DNA from: JBOFBH01 sp051657715
Lineage (GTDB): Bacteria; Actinomycetota; Actinomycetes; Actinomycetales; Angustibacteraceae
Direction of reading: 5' to 3'
NCBI GenBank assembly: GCA_051657715.1
Contig: JBOFLF010000040.1
Coordinates: 12,796-76,795, forward strand
Length of the DNA stretch: 64,000 nucleotides
Shown here: positions 15,419 through 23,501 of the stretch, piece by piece
How positions within the stretch are numbered: the stretch's first letter is position 1
Layout of the letters: every line of letters begins with the position of its first letter
The notes under the pieces: generated by a model
Told to the model about the DNA's origin: nothing
Databases searched by the model: none
What the model saw: only the letters and a program-made list of their open reading frames with translations
Position numbers and translations under genes: made by a program

Positions 15419-15886
15419 TCACCTGGGGCGAGTCCAGCCCGGGAAGGCGTCGGATCGGCCGTCCCAGGCGGTTGCCGCCTGCGCTGCGTCGGCCAGCCAG
15501 CGAGCCATCAGCAGCCGACGCTCGGCTGGCACAGCGGTGAGCAGCTGGCCGATCGCCTGTGCCACAGCGCGTTCCGTCATGGCGGCCAAGGCTACGGCGG
15601 TGGCCCGGGACTCGATCTCGAACGGCAGTCGATAGCCGGGTTTCGCGGCGGCCGGCGTCGATCCCGCGGACGACAACCGGGCGGCGATCTCGTCCCGGCG
15701 CTGGGTGTGTCGGTCCAACTGCTGGATGGCTCGCTGGCGTTCTTGGCCGGTGGTCCATGCCCCGATCACGCCATAGGCGTAGACGGCCTGATGCTCGGCG
15801 GCCAGCACCGCAGCTGTCGCCTCGGCTTCGAACGAGGACAACCGGAAGGCTGGGCTTGTCGGTCCGGTTGTCGTCTGCTCGCTCAT
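15419..15886 (-). CDS. DUF4439 ferritin-like domain protein
   Basis: 155 residues, almost entirely helical, rich in Ala, Glu and Arg, with EAEATAAVLAAEHQAVYAYGV near the start, as in the ferritin-like DUF4439 family. In actinobacteria these genes commonly lie just upstream of rimP beside a lipoprotein-like gene, as here. Their function is unknown. Helix 1 carries the Glu-x-x-x-His pair that ferritin-like proteins use for metal, but a full di-iron set is not obvious. ATG at 15886 was chosen; a GTG three codons upstream is possible. It follows the lipoprotein gene by 13 bases. Confidence 0.75.
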   Translation of the reverse strand: MSEQTTTGPTSPAFRLSSFEAEATAAVLAAEHQAVYAYGVIGAWTTGQERQRAIQQLDRHTQRRDEIAARLSSAGSTPAAAKPGYRLPFEIESRATAVALAAMTERAVAQAIGQLLTAVPAERRLLMARWLADAAQAATAWDGRSDAFPGWTRPR

Positions 15887-15899
15887 CGTGCCCACCGCC

Positions 15900-16499
15900 T
15901 TATCGTGCCCACCGCGCGAGCAGGTCCGCCTGTTGCAACCGGCTGGCCCGTACTGACGCGAGCACTCGCGCGGTGGCCGGGCTCACCTGGGGCAGGTCGG
16001 GGTCGATCTGCCCGGCCGCCCCGCGCAGCTGCTTGATGAGGGAGCGCAGCTGCGTGATGAGAGTCCGAGGGGCCGAGGTCGGCCCAGTGGTCCGCTCAGG
16101 TCCGCGTGAGGAGCCGCTCGGCGAAGAACCGGTCGGCGCAGTGCCGGTGGCCGGGTCACGTCCTGAGCGGGGCGACACCGCGCGGAGTGCGTCAGCATGC
16201 TGCTGGTGCTGGCTGGCGAGCGGGAGCAGGCGGTCGCGCCACTCGGTCAGCACGTCGGCCGCGCCAGTCAGTGCGGCGGCCAGCTCGTCCGCCTGACTGG
16301 CTGCCCGGGTTCGACCCGCACGATCACGGTCAGCCTGCCGACGGCCGGCCTCAGAGCCCGGGGCGGGTTGGCTGTCGCCGGGTTGGCCGAACCGCACCCC
16401 GCACCCAGTGCTCAGGGCTGCCGTCGATACCCCGGCTGACAGCGCCTGGAGGGCCTGCCGACGGGTGGGGGTCCGGTCGCGGTGGACGGGCGTCAGCAC
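15900..16499 (-). CDS. Putative Tat-exported lipoprotein of unknown function (rimP-neighbourhood)
   Basis: 199 residues. The N-terminus has a twin arginine (TPTRRQALQAL), a hydrophobic stretch and a lipobox-like LSTGC (Cys about residue 33), so it is probably a Tat- or Sec-exported lipoprotein. The mature part is Ala/Arg/Gln-rich and helical, interrupted by a Pro/Ser/Thr-rich linker around residues 110-145. It has no motif I recognise. It is probably co-transcribed with the DUF4439 gene 13 bases downstream and divergent from rimP. GTG at 16499 is the start. Confidence 0.65.
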   Translation of the reverse strand: MLTPVHRDRTPTRRQALQALSAGVSTAALSTGCGVRFGQPGDSQPAPGSEAGRRQADRDRAGRTRAASQADELAAALTGAADVLTEWRDRLLPLASQHQQHADALRAVSPRSGRDPATGTAPTGSSPSGSSRGPERTTGPTSAPRTLITQLRSLIKQLRGAAGQIDPDLPQVSPATARVLASVRASRLQQADLLARWAR

Positions 16500-16639
16500 C
16501 GGAGCATCCTGGCACGCCTGGACAGCACGCCTGGATAGGGTGAGCGCGGTCGTGGTGCGTCGGTCGAGGTCGCCGGGTGGACAATGCTTCAGGCAGGTCG
16601 GAACAGGCAGGTCGGGGAACGTGAGGAAGGTAGGGCGAG

Positions 16640-17413
16640 GTGACGGGCCAGGCCCACGCGAGATCGAGTCGACGAGGCGTCACACCGATCGTTGACGGGG
16701 TGCACTCGCTCGCGGCGCCCGTGGTGGACCGGCTCGGATTGGTGGTCGAGGACGTCACCGTGGTTGCGGCCGGGCGGCGTCAGGTGCTTCGCATCGTGGT
16801 CGACCTGGCTGCCGAGGAGCCGGGTGGGGTCAGCCTGGATGTTCTGGCGGAGGCTTCGACCCTGCTGTCCCAGGCCATTGATGCCGCGGTGGGCCATGAT
16901 GCCGCGGTGGGCCATGATGCCGCGGTGGGCCATGATGCCGCGGTGGGCCATGATGCGGCGGTGGGCCATGATGCGGCGACGGATCGTGGTGCGGCGGGTG
17001 CTGCTGCGGGTCACGGCGCAGCCGATGACGGCCCGCGCAGCGTGGTGTCGGACGGCGTGCCACGGCTGCCGATCACGGGAAGCTACCTGCTTGAGGTGAC
17101 ATCCCCGGGTGTCGATCGTCCACTGACCGAGCCTCGGCACTTTCGCCGATCGGTCGGACGCCTGGTCCGGATCGAATTGACGAGCGGCCAGCTGGTCGGT
17201 GGCCGGCTGATGGAGGTCGTCGGTGCTGGCTCTCAGCCGGACGCGGTGGTCCTGGTCGACCCGGTGGCGCCCCGGCCGGGTACCGGCCGGTCCGTCGTGC
17301 CGTGGGGTGAGATCCGTCGTGGGCGGATCGAGATCGAGTTCCGCCGGACTGACCACGGCGACACGGGCCTTCCGGCTGGTTCTGCGACCGACCCGTCAAC
17401 GCAGGCGCGTTGA
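16640..17413 (+). CDS. rimP: Ribosome maturation factor RimP, with an internal hexapeptide repeat
   Basis: Required for 30S subunit maturation. The N-terminal domain has LAAPVVDRLGLVVEDV and LRIVVDL. The conserved junction is YLLEVTSPGVDRPL, and the C-terminal Sm-like domain ends with the WGEIRRGRIEIEF strand. At 257 residues it is much longer than the ~160-residue norm. The excess is an insertion at about residues 80-135 built from five Asp-Ala-Ala-Val-Gly-His units plus a degenerate Gly/Ala-rich continuation, placed exactly in the loop between the two conserved blocks. GTG at 16640 follows GAGGAAGG by nine bases. The stop overlaps the nusA ATG (TGATG). Confidence 0.92.
   Translation: MTGQAHARSSRRGVTPIVDGVHSLAAPVVDRLGLVVEDVTVVAAGRRQVLRIVVDLAAEEPGGVSLDVLAEASTLLSQAIDAAVGHDAAVGHDAAVGHDAAVGHDAAVGHDAATDRGAAGAAAGHGAADDGPRSVVSDGVPRLPITGSYLLEVTSPGVDRPLTEPRHFRRSVGRLVRIELTSGQLVGGRLMEVVGAGSQPDAVVLVDPVAPRPGTGRSVVPWGEIRRGRIEIEFRRTDHGDTGLPAGSATDPSTQAR
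16880..16969 (+). repeat. 18-bp tandem repeat inside rimP, five copies
   Basis: Five consecutive units of GATGCCGCGGTGGGCCAT (the fifth has one synonymous C-to-G change) followed by a partial sixth. Each unit encodes Asp-Ala-Ala-Val-Gly-His. Near-identity between copies shows a recent expansion. Confidence 0.97.
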
Positions 17414-18510
17414 TGGACGTCGACCTGGCCGTCTTGCGTCAGCTTGAGCGGGACAGGAACATCCCAGCCGATGTCGTGATCAGCGCGATCGAGGAGGCTC
17501 TGCTGTCGGCGTATCAGCGGACGGCAGGTGCCAATCCGCGGGCGCGCGTCGAGCTGGATCGCAAGAGCGGGCACGTCGTGGTCTGGGCTGCCGAAGAGCT
17601 GCCTGAGGGCGGCGCCCACGAGTTCGACGACACCCCGGCAGGATTCGGGCGGATCGCGACCGCCACGGCCAGGCAGGTGATCCTGCAGCGGTTGCGCGAC
17701 GTCGAGGACGAGCAGGTTCTCGGAGACTTCCGGAGCCGGGAGGGCGATGTCGTGGGCGGCGTCGTCCAGCAGTCCGCTGATCCACGCGCGGTCCGGGTGG
17801 ACCTCGGCACGGTGGAGGGTCTGCTGCCGGTCGTCGAGCAGGTGCCGGGGGAGCGTTATCGCCACGGCGATCGGCTGCGGTGCTTCGTGCTGTCCGTGCG
17901 CAAGGGGCCTCGAGGGCCGCAGATTCAGCTGTCCCGCACCCACCCGAGCTTGGTCCGGGCGCTTTTCGCGTTCGAGGTGCCGGAGATCGCCGACGGCAGT
18001 GTTCGGATTCGCGCGCTGGCTCGAGAACCGGGCCATCGCACCAAGATGGCGGTCAGCACCCAGGTCCCAGGGTTGAACGCCAAAGGTGCGTGCATCGGTC
18101 CGATGGGAGCCCGGGTGCGAGCGGTGATGGCCGAGTTGCGCGGGGAGAAGATTGACATCGTCGATTGGGATGACGACCCAGCTGCTTTCGTCCGGCATGC
18201 CTTGTCGCCAGCGCGGGTCCAGCAGGTCACGGTGGTTGATGCGGCCACCCGCTCGGCACGGGTGGTAGTGCCCGACTATCAGCTGTCCCTTGCCATCGGC
18301 AAGGAGGGTCAGAACGCCCGACTGGCCGCCAAGCTCACCGGGTGGCGGATTGACATCCACCCGGACGTCAAGCCAGACGCTGAGCCCTCCCGGGAGCCCG
18401 ACCCGGGAACCGCTGCCAGGTCTGCGGAGGGGTCACCCGCGCCCCGGTCCGAGGTGGCTGCGCAGCCACCTCGGACCGGGGTGTCCGGGGACGCTGGTCA
18501 GGCGCGGTAG
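17413..18510 (+). CDS. nusA: Transcription termination/antitermination factor NusA
   Basis: 365 residues, the short actinobacterial form without the E. coli C-terminal acidic repeats. It has an N-terminal RNA-polymerase-binding domain starting DVDLAVLRQLERDRNI, an S1 domain around residues 105-180, and two KH domains with GACIGPMGARVRAV and LAIGKEGQNARLAA. It binds RNA polymerase and nascent RNA to modulate pausing and termination. ATG at 17413 overlaps the rimP stop by one base; a TTG one codon earlier is the only competitor. The last 40 residues are a Pro/Ala-rich tail. Confidence 0.95.
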   Translation: MDVDLAVLRQLERDRNIPADVVISAIEEALLSAYQRTAGANPRARVELDRKSGHVVVWAAEELPEGGAHEFDDTPAGFGRIATATARQVILQRLRDVEDEQVLGDFRSREGDVVGGVVQQSADPRAVRVDLGTVEGLLPVVEQVPGERYRHGDRLRCFVLSVRKGPRGPQIQLSRTHPSLVRALFAFEVPEIADGSVRIRALAREPGHRTKMAVSTQVPGLNAKGACIGPMGARVRAVMAELRGEKIDIVDWDDDPAAFVRHALSPARVQQVTVVDAATRSARVVVPDYQLSLAIGKEGQNARLAAKLTGWRIDIHPDVKPDAEPSREPDPGTAARSAEGSPAPRSEVAAQPPRTGVSGDAGQAR

Positions 18511-18516
18511 AGTGTG

Positions 18517-18864
18517 ATGGCCGGGATCTCCTTGGCGTCGTCCGACACCACGCTCAGCGGCCGAGCTCAGCTCGATCCGCAGCGGACGTGTGTGGGGTGC
18601 CGTCGTAAGGGTGACCGGTCAGCTCTGCTGCGGTTCGTGGTGACCGGTGATGGGGCGGTAGTGCTGGACGAGCGGCGGCGATTGCCCGGTCGAGGAGCCT
18701 GGCTCCACCCCGACCGGCGGTGCGCCGAGTTGGCTGTCCGGCGTTCCGCCTTCCTCCGGGCGCTGCGGTTGCGGGGTGTGGGAGTGCGGGTGGACGTCAC
18801 GCAAGTGCTGCCCACAGTCCCAGCACCTGCTCAAGGAGCTGCGCGTGAGCACGGCAAGGAGTGA
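18517..18864 (+). CDS. ylxR: YlxR/RnpM family RNA-binding protein (DUF448)
   Basis: About 115 residues. The family core RTCVGCRRKGDRSALLRFV contains the paired Cys residues and basic patch of the YlxR fold, followed by GRGAWLHPDRRCAELAV. In Firmicutes the homologue RnpM binds the RNA of RNase P. The place between nusA and infB is conserved across bacteria. ATG at 18517 follows the nusA stop by six bases; an adjacent GTG at 18514 is an alternative. A non-conserved tail of about 20 residues ends the protein. Confidence 0.92.
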   Translation: MAGISLASSDTTLSGRAQLDPQRTCVGCRRKGDRSALLRFVVTGDGAVVLDERRRLPGRGAWLHPDRRCAELAVRRSAFLRALRLRGVGVRVDVTQVLPTVPAPAQGAAREHGKE

Positions 18865-18950
18865 AGCCGTGGTCGTCCTGACCGCGGTCGCCAGGCGACG
18901 CTGTCACCGTCGGCAGCAATCGCATCGATGTGAGAGTGGGTCGACGAGCT

Positions 18951-18986
18951 GATGAGCACCCGATGAGCACCCAGCGATGAGCACCC
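18951..18986 (+). repeat. 11-bp direct repeats before infB
   Basis: Three copies of GATGAGCACCC (two adjacent, then a three-base gap and the third) in the 176-base ylxR-infB interval. Any short reading frames here are not convincing. Confidence 0.85.
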
Positions 18987-19040
18987 CCCAGCACTGACGA
19001 CGGTTCGCGCCTGTCCGGCCCGGACCGAGACAGGAGAGAC

Positions 19041-21983
19041 GTGGCGAAGGTCCGAGTTTACGAGCTCGCCAAGGAGCTTGGCGTGGAGAGCAAGGTCGTG
19101 ATGACCAAGCTCCAAGAAATGGGCGAGTTCGTGCGGTCAGCGTCCTCGACCGTCGAGCCGCCGGTGGTGCGTCGGCTCCGCGAGCACATGCCTCAGGTCG
19201 GTGCGTCCTCGAAGAAGACCGTGTCGGCGCAGCCCGCGAAGGTGGTCACAGCGGCGGCGGATCAGCCGGCGTCATCAGCGGCAAGGTCCGGCGGGACTGC
19301 CCAGCCAGATACCGCGCCGACCGCGTCGTCGCCCGCACCACCGTCGTCGCCCGCGTCACCGTCGTCTCCCTCACCGGCGGTCGCCGACAGCCCGGGTGAA
19401 TCCGGCGCACCGTCGACCTCGGTGACCCCATCGCCAGCGAAATCACCAGCGCAGGAGGACGCCACTCCTGCTGGTGATTTAAGCGTCCCGCAGTCGGCGC
19501 CTGTCACGACCGATCGCCGGCCGGCGAGCAAGCCGGGCGCCGGTCCGGCGCGACCAGAGCCCGGTCCGATGCCAGCCCGCCCGCGACCGGTATCGCCGGC
19601 AGCGCGGGAGGGCGATTCGCGGGAACCGGTCTCTCGTGACGACAGGCCGGGTCGCCGCGACGGCGGCCCGGGCCGTCCGGGTGCTCCGCGGCCGGGGAAC
19701 AATCCGTTTGCGCCCAGCCAGGGCATGCCGCGGCCGGGTGCTCCGCGGCCGGGGAACAATCCGTTCGCGCCCAGCCAGGGCATGCCGCGACCGCAAGGCG
19801 GGCCGCGACCGCAAGCGCCGCGTCCCGGTGGCGGTCGACCCAATCCTGGGATGATGCCGACCAGGCAGGGCACGGGCAGCGGCCCTGGCCGGCCTGGCTC
19901 GCCGCGTCCAGGGCCGGGCGGACGCACGGGCGCTGGGCGGGCCGGCGGTCCAGGTGCCCCAGGCGGTGCTGGGGGTGCGGGTGGCCGCGGTGGTGGGGGT
20001 GGTTTCGGCGGGCGTCCAGGAGGTCGTGGTCCGGGTGGCCGCGGCGGCACTCAAGGGGCGTTCGGCCGGGGCGGTGGCCGCCCGGTCCGGGGGCGCAAGA
20101 GCAAGCGGGCGAAGCGCCAGGAGTTCGAGCAGATGCAGGCGCCGTCGCTTGGTGGGGTTCAGGTGCCCCGCGGTGACGGATCCATTGTCGTGCGGGTCCG
20201 CCGGGGCGCCAGCCTGACTGATTTCGCGGACAAGATCGGCGCGAACCCGGCCAGCCTGGTGACGGTGCTGTTCCATCTCGGTGAGATGGCCACGGCCACG
20301 CAGTCCCTCGACGCGGACACCTTCCAGGTGCTCGGTGCCGAGCTGGGGTACGACATCCAGGTGGTCTCGCCCGAGGACGAGGAACGCGAGCTGCTCGGGC
20401 AGTTCAACATCGACCTCGCGGGTGAGCTCGCCGACGAGGACGACGACGACCTCCACCCTCGTCCCCCGGTGGTCACCGTCATGGGCCACGTGGATCACGG
20501 CAAGACCAAGTTGCTGGACGCGATCCGGTCCAGCGACACCGCCGAGGGCGAGGCCGGCGGCATCACCCAGCACATCGGTGCCTATCAGGTGCACACCGAG
20601 CACGAGGGCCAGACCCGGGCGATCACGTTCATCGACACCCCGGGTCACGAGGCGTTCACCGCGATGCGGGCTCGGGGCGCCAAGGTCACCGACATCGCCG
20701 TGCTCGTGGTGGCGGCGGACGACGGCGTCATGCCGCAGACCATTGAGGCGTTGAACCACGCCCAGGCCGCGCGGGTCCCGATCGTGGTGGCGGTCAACAA
20801 GGTGGATAAGGACGGCGCACAACCGGAGCGGATCCGCCAGCAGCTCACTGAGTACAACCTGGTGGCTGAGGAGTTCGGCGGCGACACCATGTTCGTCGAT
20901 GTGTCCGCCAAGCAGCGGCTGAACATCGACACGTTGCTGGAGGCGGTGCTGCTTACCGCGGACGCTGCCCTGGACCTGCGGGCCAACCCGGACAAGGACG
21001 CCCGCGGCGTTGCCATCGAGGCGCACCTGGACAAGGGCCGCGGCTCGGTGGCGACCGTCCTGGTTCAGTCGGGGACGCTGCACGTGGGCGACGCGATCGT
21101 GGCCGGCCATGCCTACGGCCGGGTGCGGGCGATGCTCGACGAGCACGGGGAGAACGTCACGACGGCGACTCCGTCCCGCCCGGTGATGGTGCTGGGGCTC
21201 ACCGCGGTGCCCGGGGCCGGCGACACCTTCCTGGTTGCTCCGGACGACCGGACGGCTCGGCAGATCGCCGAGCGTCGGGAGTCCGCGGACCGGCAGGCCG
21301 CGCTCGCCAAGTCCCGCAAGCGGATCAGCCTCGAGGACCTCAACGAGGCGTTGGCGGCCGGCAAGGTGGAGACGCTCAACCTCATCCTCAAGGGCGACGT
21401 CTCCGGATCGGTGGAGGCGCTGGAGGACGCGCTGCTGAAGATCGACGTCGGCAACGAGGTAGACCTGCGGGTCATCCATCGCGGTGTCGGTGCGATCACC
21501 CAGAACGATGTCAACCTCGCGACCGTCGACAACGCGATCGTGATCGGCTTCAACGTGCGTCCCGCCGAGCGGGTCGGCGAGCTGGCTGAGCGCGAAGGCG
21601 TGGACCTGCGGTACTACTCGGTGATCTACCGGGCGATCGAGGAGATCGAGGCCGCGCTCAAGGGTCTGCTCAAGCCGGAGTTCGAGGAGGTCCAGCTCGG
21701 CACCGCCGAGATACTCGAGGTGTTCCGTTCCTCACGGTTCGGCAACATCGCTGGCTCGATGGTGCGCTCCGGGGAGATCCGCCGCGGTGCCAAGGCCCGG
21801 ATCGTCCGGGGTGGCACCGTTGTCGGGGAGAACCTCGAGGTGGCCGGTCTGCGACGGTTCAAGGACGACGTCACCGAGGTGCGTGAGGGCTTCGAGTGCG
21901 GGATCAACCTCGGCTCGTTCAACAACTTGACCGAGGGTGATGTCGTCGAGACGTACGAGCTGCGGGAAAAGGCCCGCAGCTGA
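19041..21983 (+). CDS. infB: Translation initiation factor IF-2
   Basis: 980-residue GTPase that brings initiator tRNA to the 30S subunit. The first IF2_N module (VRVYELAKELGVESKVVMTK) is followed by a long Pro/Gly/Arg low-complexity region (about 60-345) and a second IF2_N module near 380-440. The G domain follows with GHVDHGKT (about 481), DTPGHE and NKVD. Domains II-IV end in GSFNNLTEGDVVETYEL. GTG at 19041 has GGAGAG upstream. Two tandem 19-residue blocks at 19677-19790 belong to the linker, which varies in length among actinobacteria. Confidence 0.97.
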   Translation: MAKVRVYELAKELGVESKVVMTKLQEMGEFVRSASSTVEPPVVRRLREHMPQVGASSKKTVSAQPAKVVTAAADQPASSAARSGGTAQPDTAPTASSPAPPSSPASPSSPSPAVADSPGESGAPSTSVTPSPAKSPAQEDATPAGDLSVPQSAPVTTDRRPASKPGAGPARPEPGPMPARPRPVSPAAREGDSREPVSRDDRPGRRDGGPGRPGAPRPGNNPFAPSQGMPRPGAPRPGNNPFAPSQGMPRPQGGPRPQAPRPGGGRPNPGMMPTRQGTGSGPGRPGSPRPGPGGRTGAGRAGGPGAPGGAGGAGGRGGGGGFGGRPGGRGPGGRGGTQGAFGRGGGRPVRGRKSKRAKRQEFEQMQAPSLGGVQVPRGDGSIVVRVRRGASLTDFADKIGANPASLVTVLFHLGEMATATQSLDADTFQVLGAELGYDIQVVSPEDEERELLGQFNIDLAGELADEDDDDLHPRPPVVTVMGHVDHGKTKLLDAIRSSDTAEGEAGGITQHIGAYQVHTEHEGQTRAITFIDTPGHEAFTAMRARGAKVTDIAVLVVAADDGVMPQTIEALNHAQAARVPIVVAVNKVDKDGAQPERIRQQLTEYNLVAEEFGGDTMFVDVSAKQRLNIDTLLEAVLLTADAALDLRANPDKDARGVAIEAHLDKGRGSVATVLVQSGTLHVGDAIVAGHAYGRVRAMLDEHGENVTTATPSRPVMVLGLTAVPGAGDTFLVAPDDRTARQIAERRESADRQAALAKSRKRISLEDLNEALAAGKVETLNLILKGDVSGSVEALEDALLKIDVGNEVDLRVIHRGVGAITQNDVNLATVDNAIVIGFNVRPAERVGELAEREGVDLRYYSVIYRAIEEIEAALKGLLKPEFEEVQLGTAEILEVFRSSRFGNIAGSMVRSGEIRRGAKARIVRGGTVVGENLEVAGLRRFKDDVTEVREGFECGINLGSFNNLTEGDVVETYELREKARS
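19677..19790 (+). repeat. 57-bp tandem duplication in the infB linker
   Basis: Two adjacent 57-bp copies (19677-19733 and 19734-19790), differing by about one base, each encoding a 19-residue Pro/Gly/Asn block beginning PGAPRPGNNPFAPSQGM. Confidence 0.95.
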
Positions 21984-21985
21984 GC

Positions 21986-22453
21986 ATGAAAGACCACCCG
22001 CGAGCGCGCCGTGTGGCTGACCGGATCAAGGTCATCGTGGCCGAGACGTTGGAGCAGCGAGTCAAGGACCCGCGACTGGGGTTCGTGACGATCACCGACG
22101 TCCGGGTCACCGGTGACCTGCAGCACGCGTCCGTGTTCTACACAGTCCTCGGCACCGACACCGACCGGACGTCGAGCGCTGCTGCCCTGGACAGCGCGCG
22201 TGGGGTCGTCCGTCGTGAGGTGGGGCGTGGTCTGGGACTGCGGCTCACGCCGAGCCTGGAGTTCGTGGCGGACGGTGTGCCGCAGAACGCCACCCAGATC
22301 GACGACCTGCTGCGCGAAGCTGCGCAGCGGGATGCCGCCGTCGCCAGACAGGCCGAGGGCAAGCAGTACGCCGGGGATGACAACCCCTACCGGCACGACG
22401 ACCCGGACGAGGAGGGCTTACTCGACGACCGGCACGATGACAGACCGGCGTGA
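21986..22453 (+). CDS. rbfA: Ribosome-binding factor A
   Basis: 155 residues; a KH-fold cold-shock and 30S maturation factor. RARRVADRIKVIVAETLEQ opens it, then VKDPRLGFVTITDVRVT and the conserved TPSLEFVADG strand. The last 40 residues form an acidic Asp-rich tail. ATG at 21986 lies two bases after the infB stop. The stop overlaps the truB GTG by four bases. In many actinobacteria a DHH-family nanoRNase gene (nrnA) lies between rbfA and truB; here there is none. Confidence 0.95.
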   Translation: MKDHPRARRVADRIKVIVAETLEQRVKDPRLGFVTITDVRVTGDLQHASVFYTVLGTDTDRTSSAAALDSARGVVRREVGRGLGLRLTPSLEFVADGVPQNATQIDDLLREAAQRDAAVARQAEGKQYAGDDNPYRHDDPDEEGLLDDRHDDRPA

Positions 22454-23448
22454 GCCCGGACAGCAGCTCGACGGCATCCGGGCCGGATGGTGTCGTCGTC
22501 GTGGACAAGCCTGCGGGGTGGACCAGTCATGACGTGGTCGCCCGGACCCGCCGGTTCCTGGGTACGCGCAAGGTCGGTCATGCGGGCACGCTCGACCCGA
22601 TGGCGACCGGGGTGCTCGTCCTCGGCGTCGGCCGTGCCACCCGGCTGCTCACCCACCTGGTCGGTGTCGACAAGTCCTACGCCGCCACTATCCGGCTCGG
22701 AGCGGCCACCGTGACCGACGACGCCGACGGGGACGTCACCGACTGGTGCGACACCGCAGTGGTCTCGCAGGCCGCGGTGCACGCGGGTGTCGGACGGTTG
22801 ACCGGCCGGATCCGGCAGGTGCCCAGCGCGGTCAGCGCGGTCAAGGTGGATGGTCGACGGTCGTATGCCCGGGTCCGCTCTGGGGAGCACGTCGACCTGC
22901 CCGCTCGGGACGTCGTCATCCACCGTTTCGACGTGCTCGCCTGGCGTCCGGCGGCTGTCGGTGAGCACCAGGTGCTGGATCTCGACGTCGAGGTCGACGT
23001 CTCGTCCGGGACCTATGTCCGGGCGCTGGCCCGGGATCTCGGCCGGGACCTCGGGGTGGGCGGGCACCTGATCGCGTTGCGACGCACCAGGGTTGGTCCG
23101 TTCAGCGTGGACGACGCCTGTCCACTCGACCATGTCGCCGCGCACCTGCAGACCATGGCGCAAGCCGCCGGCCGGCTGTTTCCGGTTCGTCAGCTGGACG
23201 CGGACGAGGTGCGGGCGCTGCGGCACGGTCGCCCGATCACCTCGGCTGTCTCGCAGCAGTCCATCGCCTCTGCCGCCTCGCAGCGGCCCATCGCCTTTGC
23301 CGCCTCGCAGCGGCCCATCGCCTCTGCCGCTTCACAGCGGCCCATGGCCGCGGTTGGTCCCGACGGCGCCCTGGTTGCGCTCGTCGTCGATCACCAGGAT
23401 GGCGCTCGATCTCTGCTGGTCGTGCCGGACGACCGCGTCGGTCGCTGA
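22450..23448 (+). CDS. truB: tRNA pseudouridine(55) synthase TruB
   Basis: 332 residues. It isomerises U55 in the T-loop of tRNAs. Seen: VVVDKPAGWTSHDVV, the catalytic loop VGHAGTLDPMATGVLV with the nucleophilic Asp in GTLDP, then KSYAATIRLG and GTYVRALARDLG. Between the family's C-terminal LDADEVRALRHGR and the terminal strand there is an insertion made of four 9-residue units (about residues 266-301), so the protein exceeds the usual ~300 residues. GTG at 22450 overlaps the rbfA stop (GTGA). Confidence 0.95.
   Translation: MSPDSSSTASGPDGVVVVDKPAGWTSHDVVARTRRFLGTRKVGHAGTLDPMATGVLVLGVGRATRLLTHLVGVDKSYAATIRLGAATVTDDADGDVTDWCDTAVVSQAAVHAGVGRLTGRIRQVPSAVSAVKVDGRRSYARVRSGEHVDLPARDVVIHRFDVLAWRPAAVGEHQVLDLDVEVDVSSGTYVRALARDLGRDLGVGGHLIALRRTRVGPFSVDDACPLDHVAAHLQTMAQAAGRLFPVRQLDADEVRALRHGRPITSAVSQQSIASAASQRPIAFAASQRPIASAASQRPMAAVGPDGALVALVVDHQDGARSLLVVPDDRVGR
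23245..23352 (+). repeat. 27-bp tandem repeat inside truB, four copies
   Basis: Units at 23245-23271, 23272-23298, 23299-23325 and 23326-23352. The consensus peptide is Ala-Ser-Gln-Arg-Pro-Ile-Ala-Ser/Phe-Ala. The middle two copies are nearly identical and the outer two have diverged. Confidence 0.95.
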
Positions 23449-23489
23449 GCTCTCGCGTCGCCGACGCGCAGGGCGTGCAGGTCGGCCCG

Positions 23490-23495
23490 TACGCT
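23490..23495 (+). promoter_or_regulatory. -10 box of a leaderless ribF promoter
   Basis: TACGCT followed by exactly six bases and then the GTG at 23502. In actinobacteria, TANNNT six to seven bases before a start codon usually marks a transcript beginning at the start codon itself. It supports 23502 over the GTG 27 bases upstream. Confidence 0.65.
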
Positions 23496-23501
23496 GACGC
23501 C

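Noticed and set aside
18865..19040. Small gene between ylxR and infB
   Set aside because: Short frames only, full of direct repeats, with no Shine-Dalgarno sequence or family resemblance.
19479..21479. 666-codon minus-strand frame opposite infB
   Set aside because: Antisense shadow of IF-2; the sense strand carries all G motifs.
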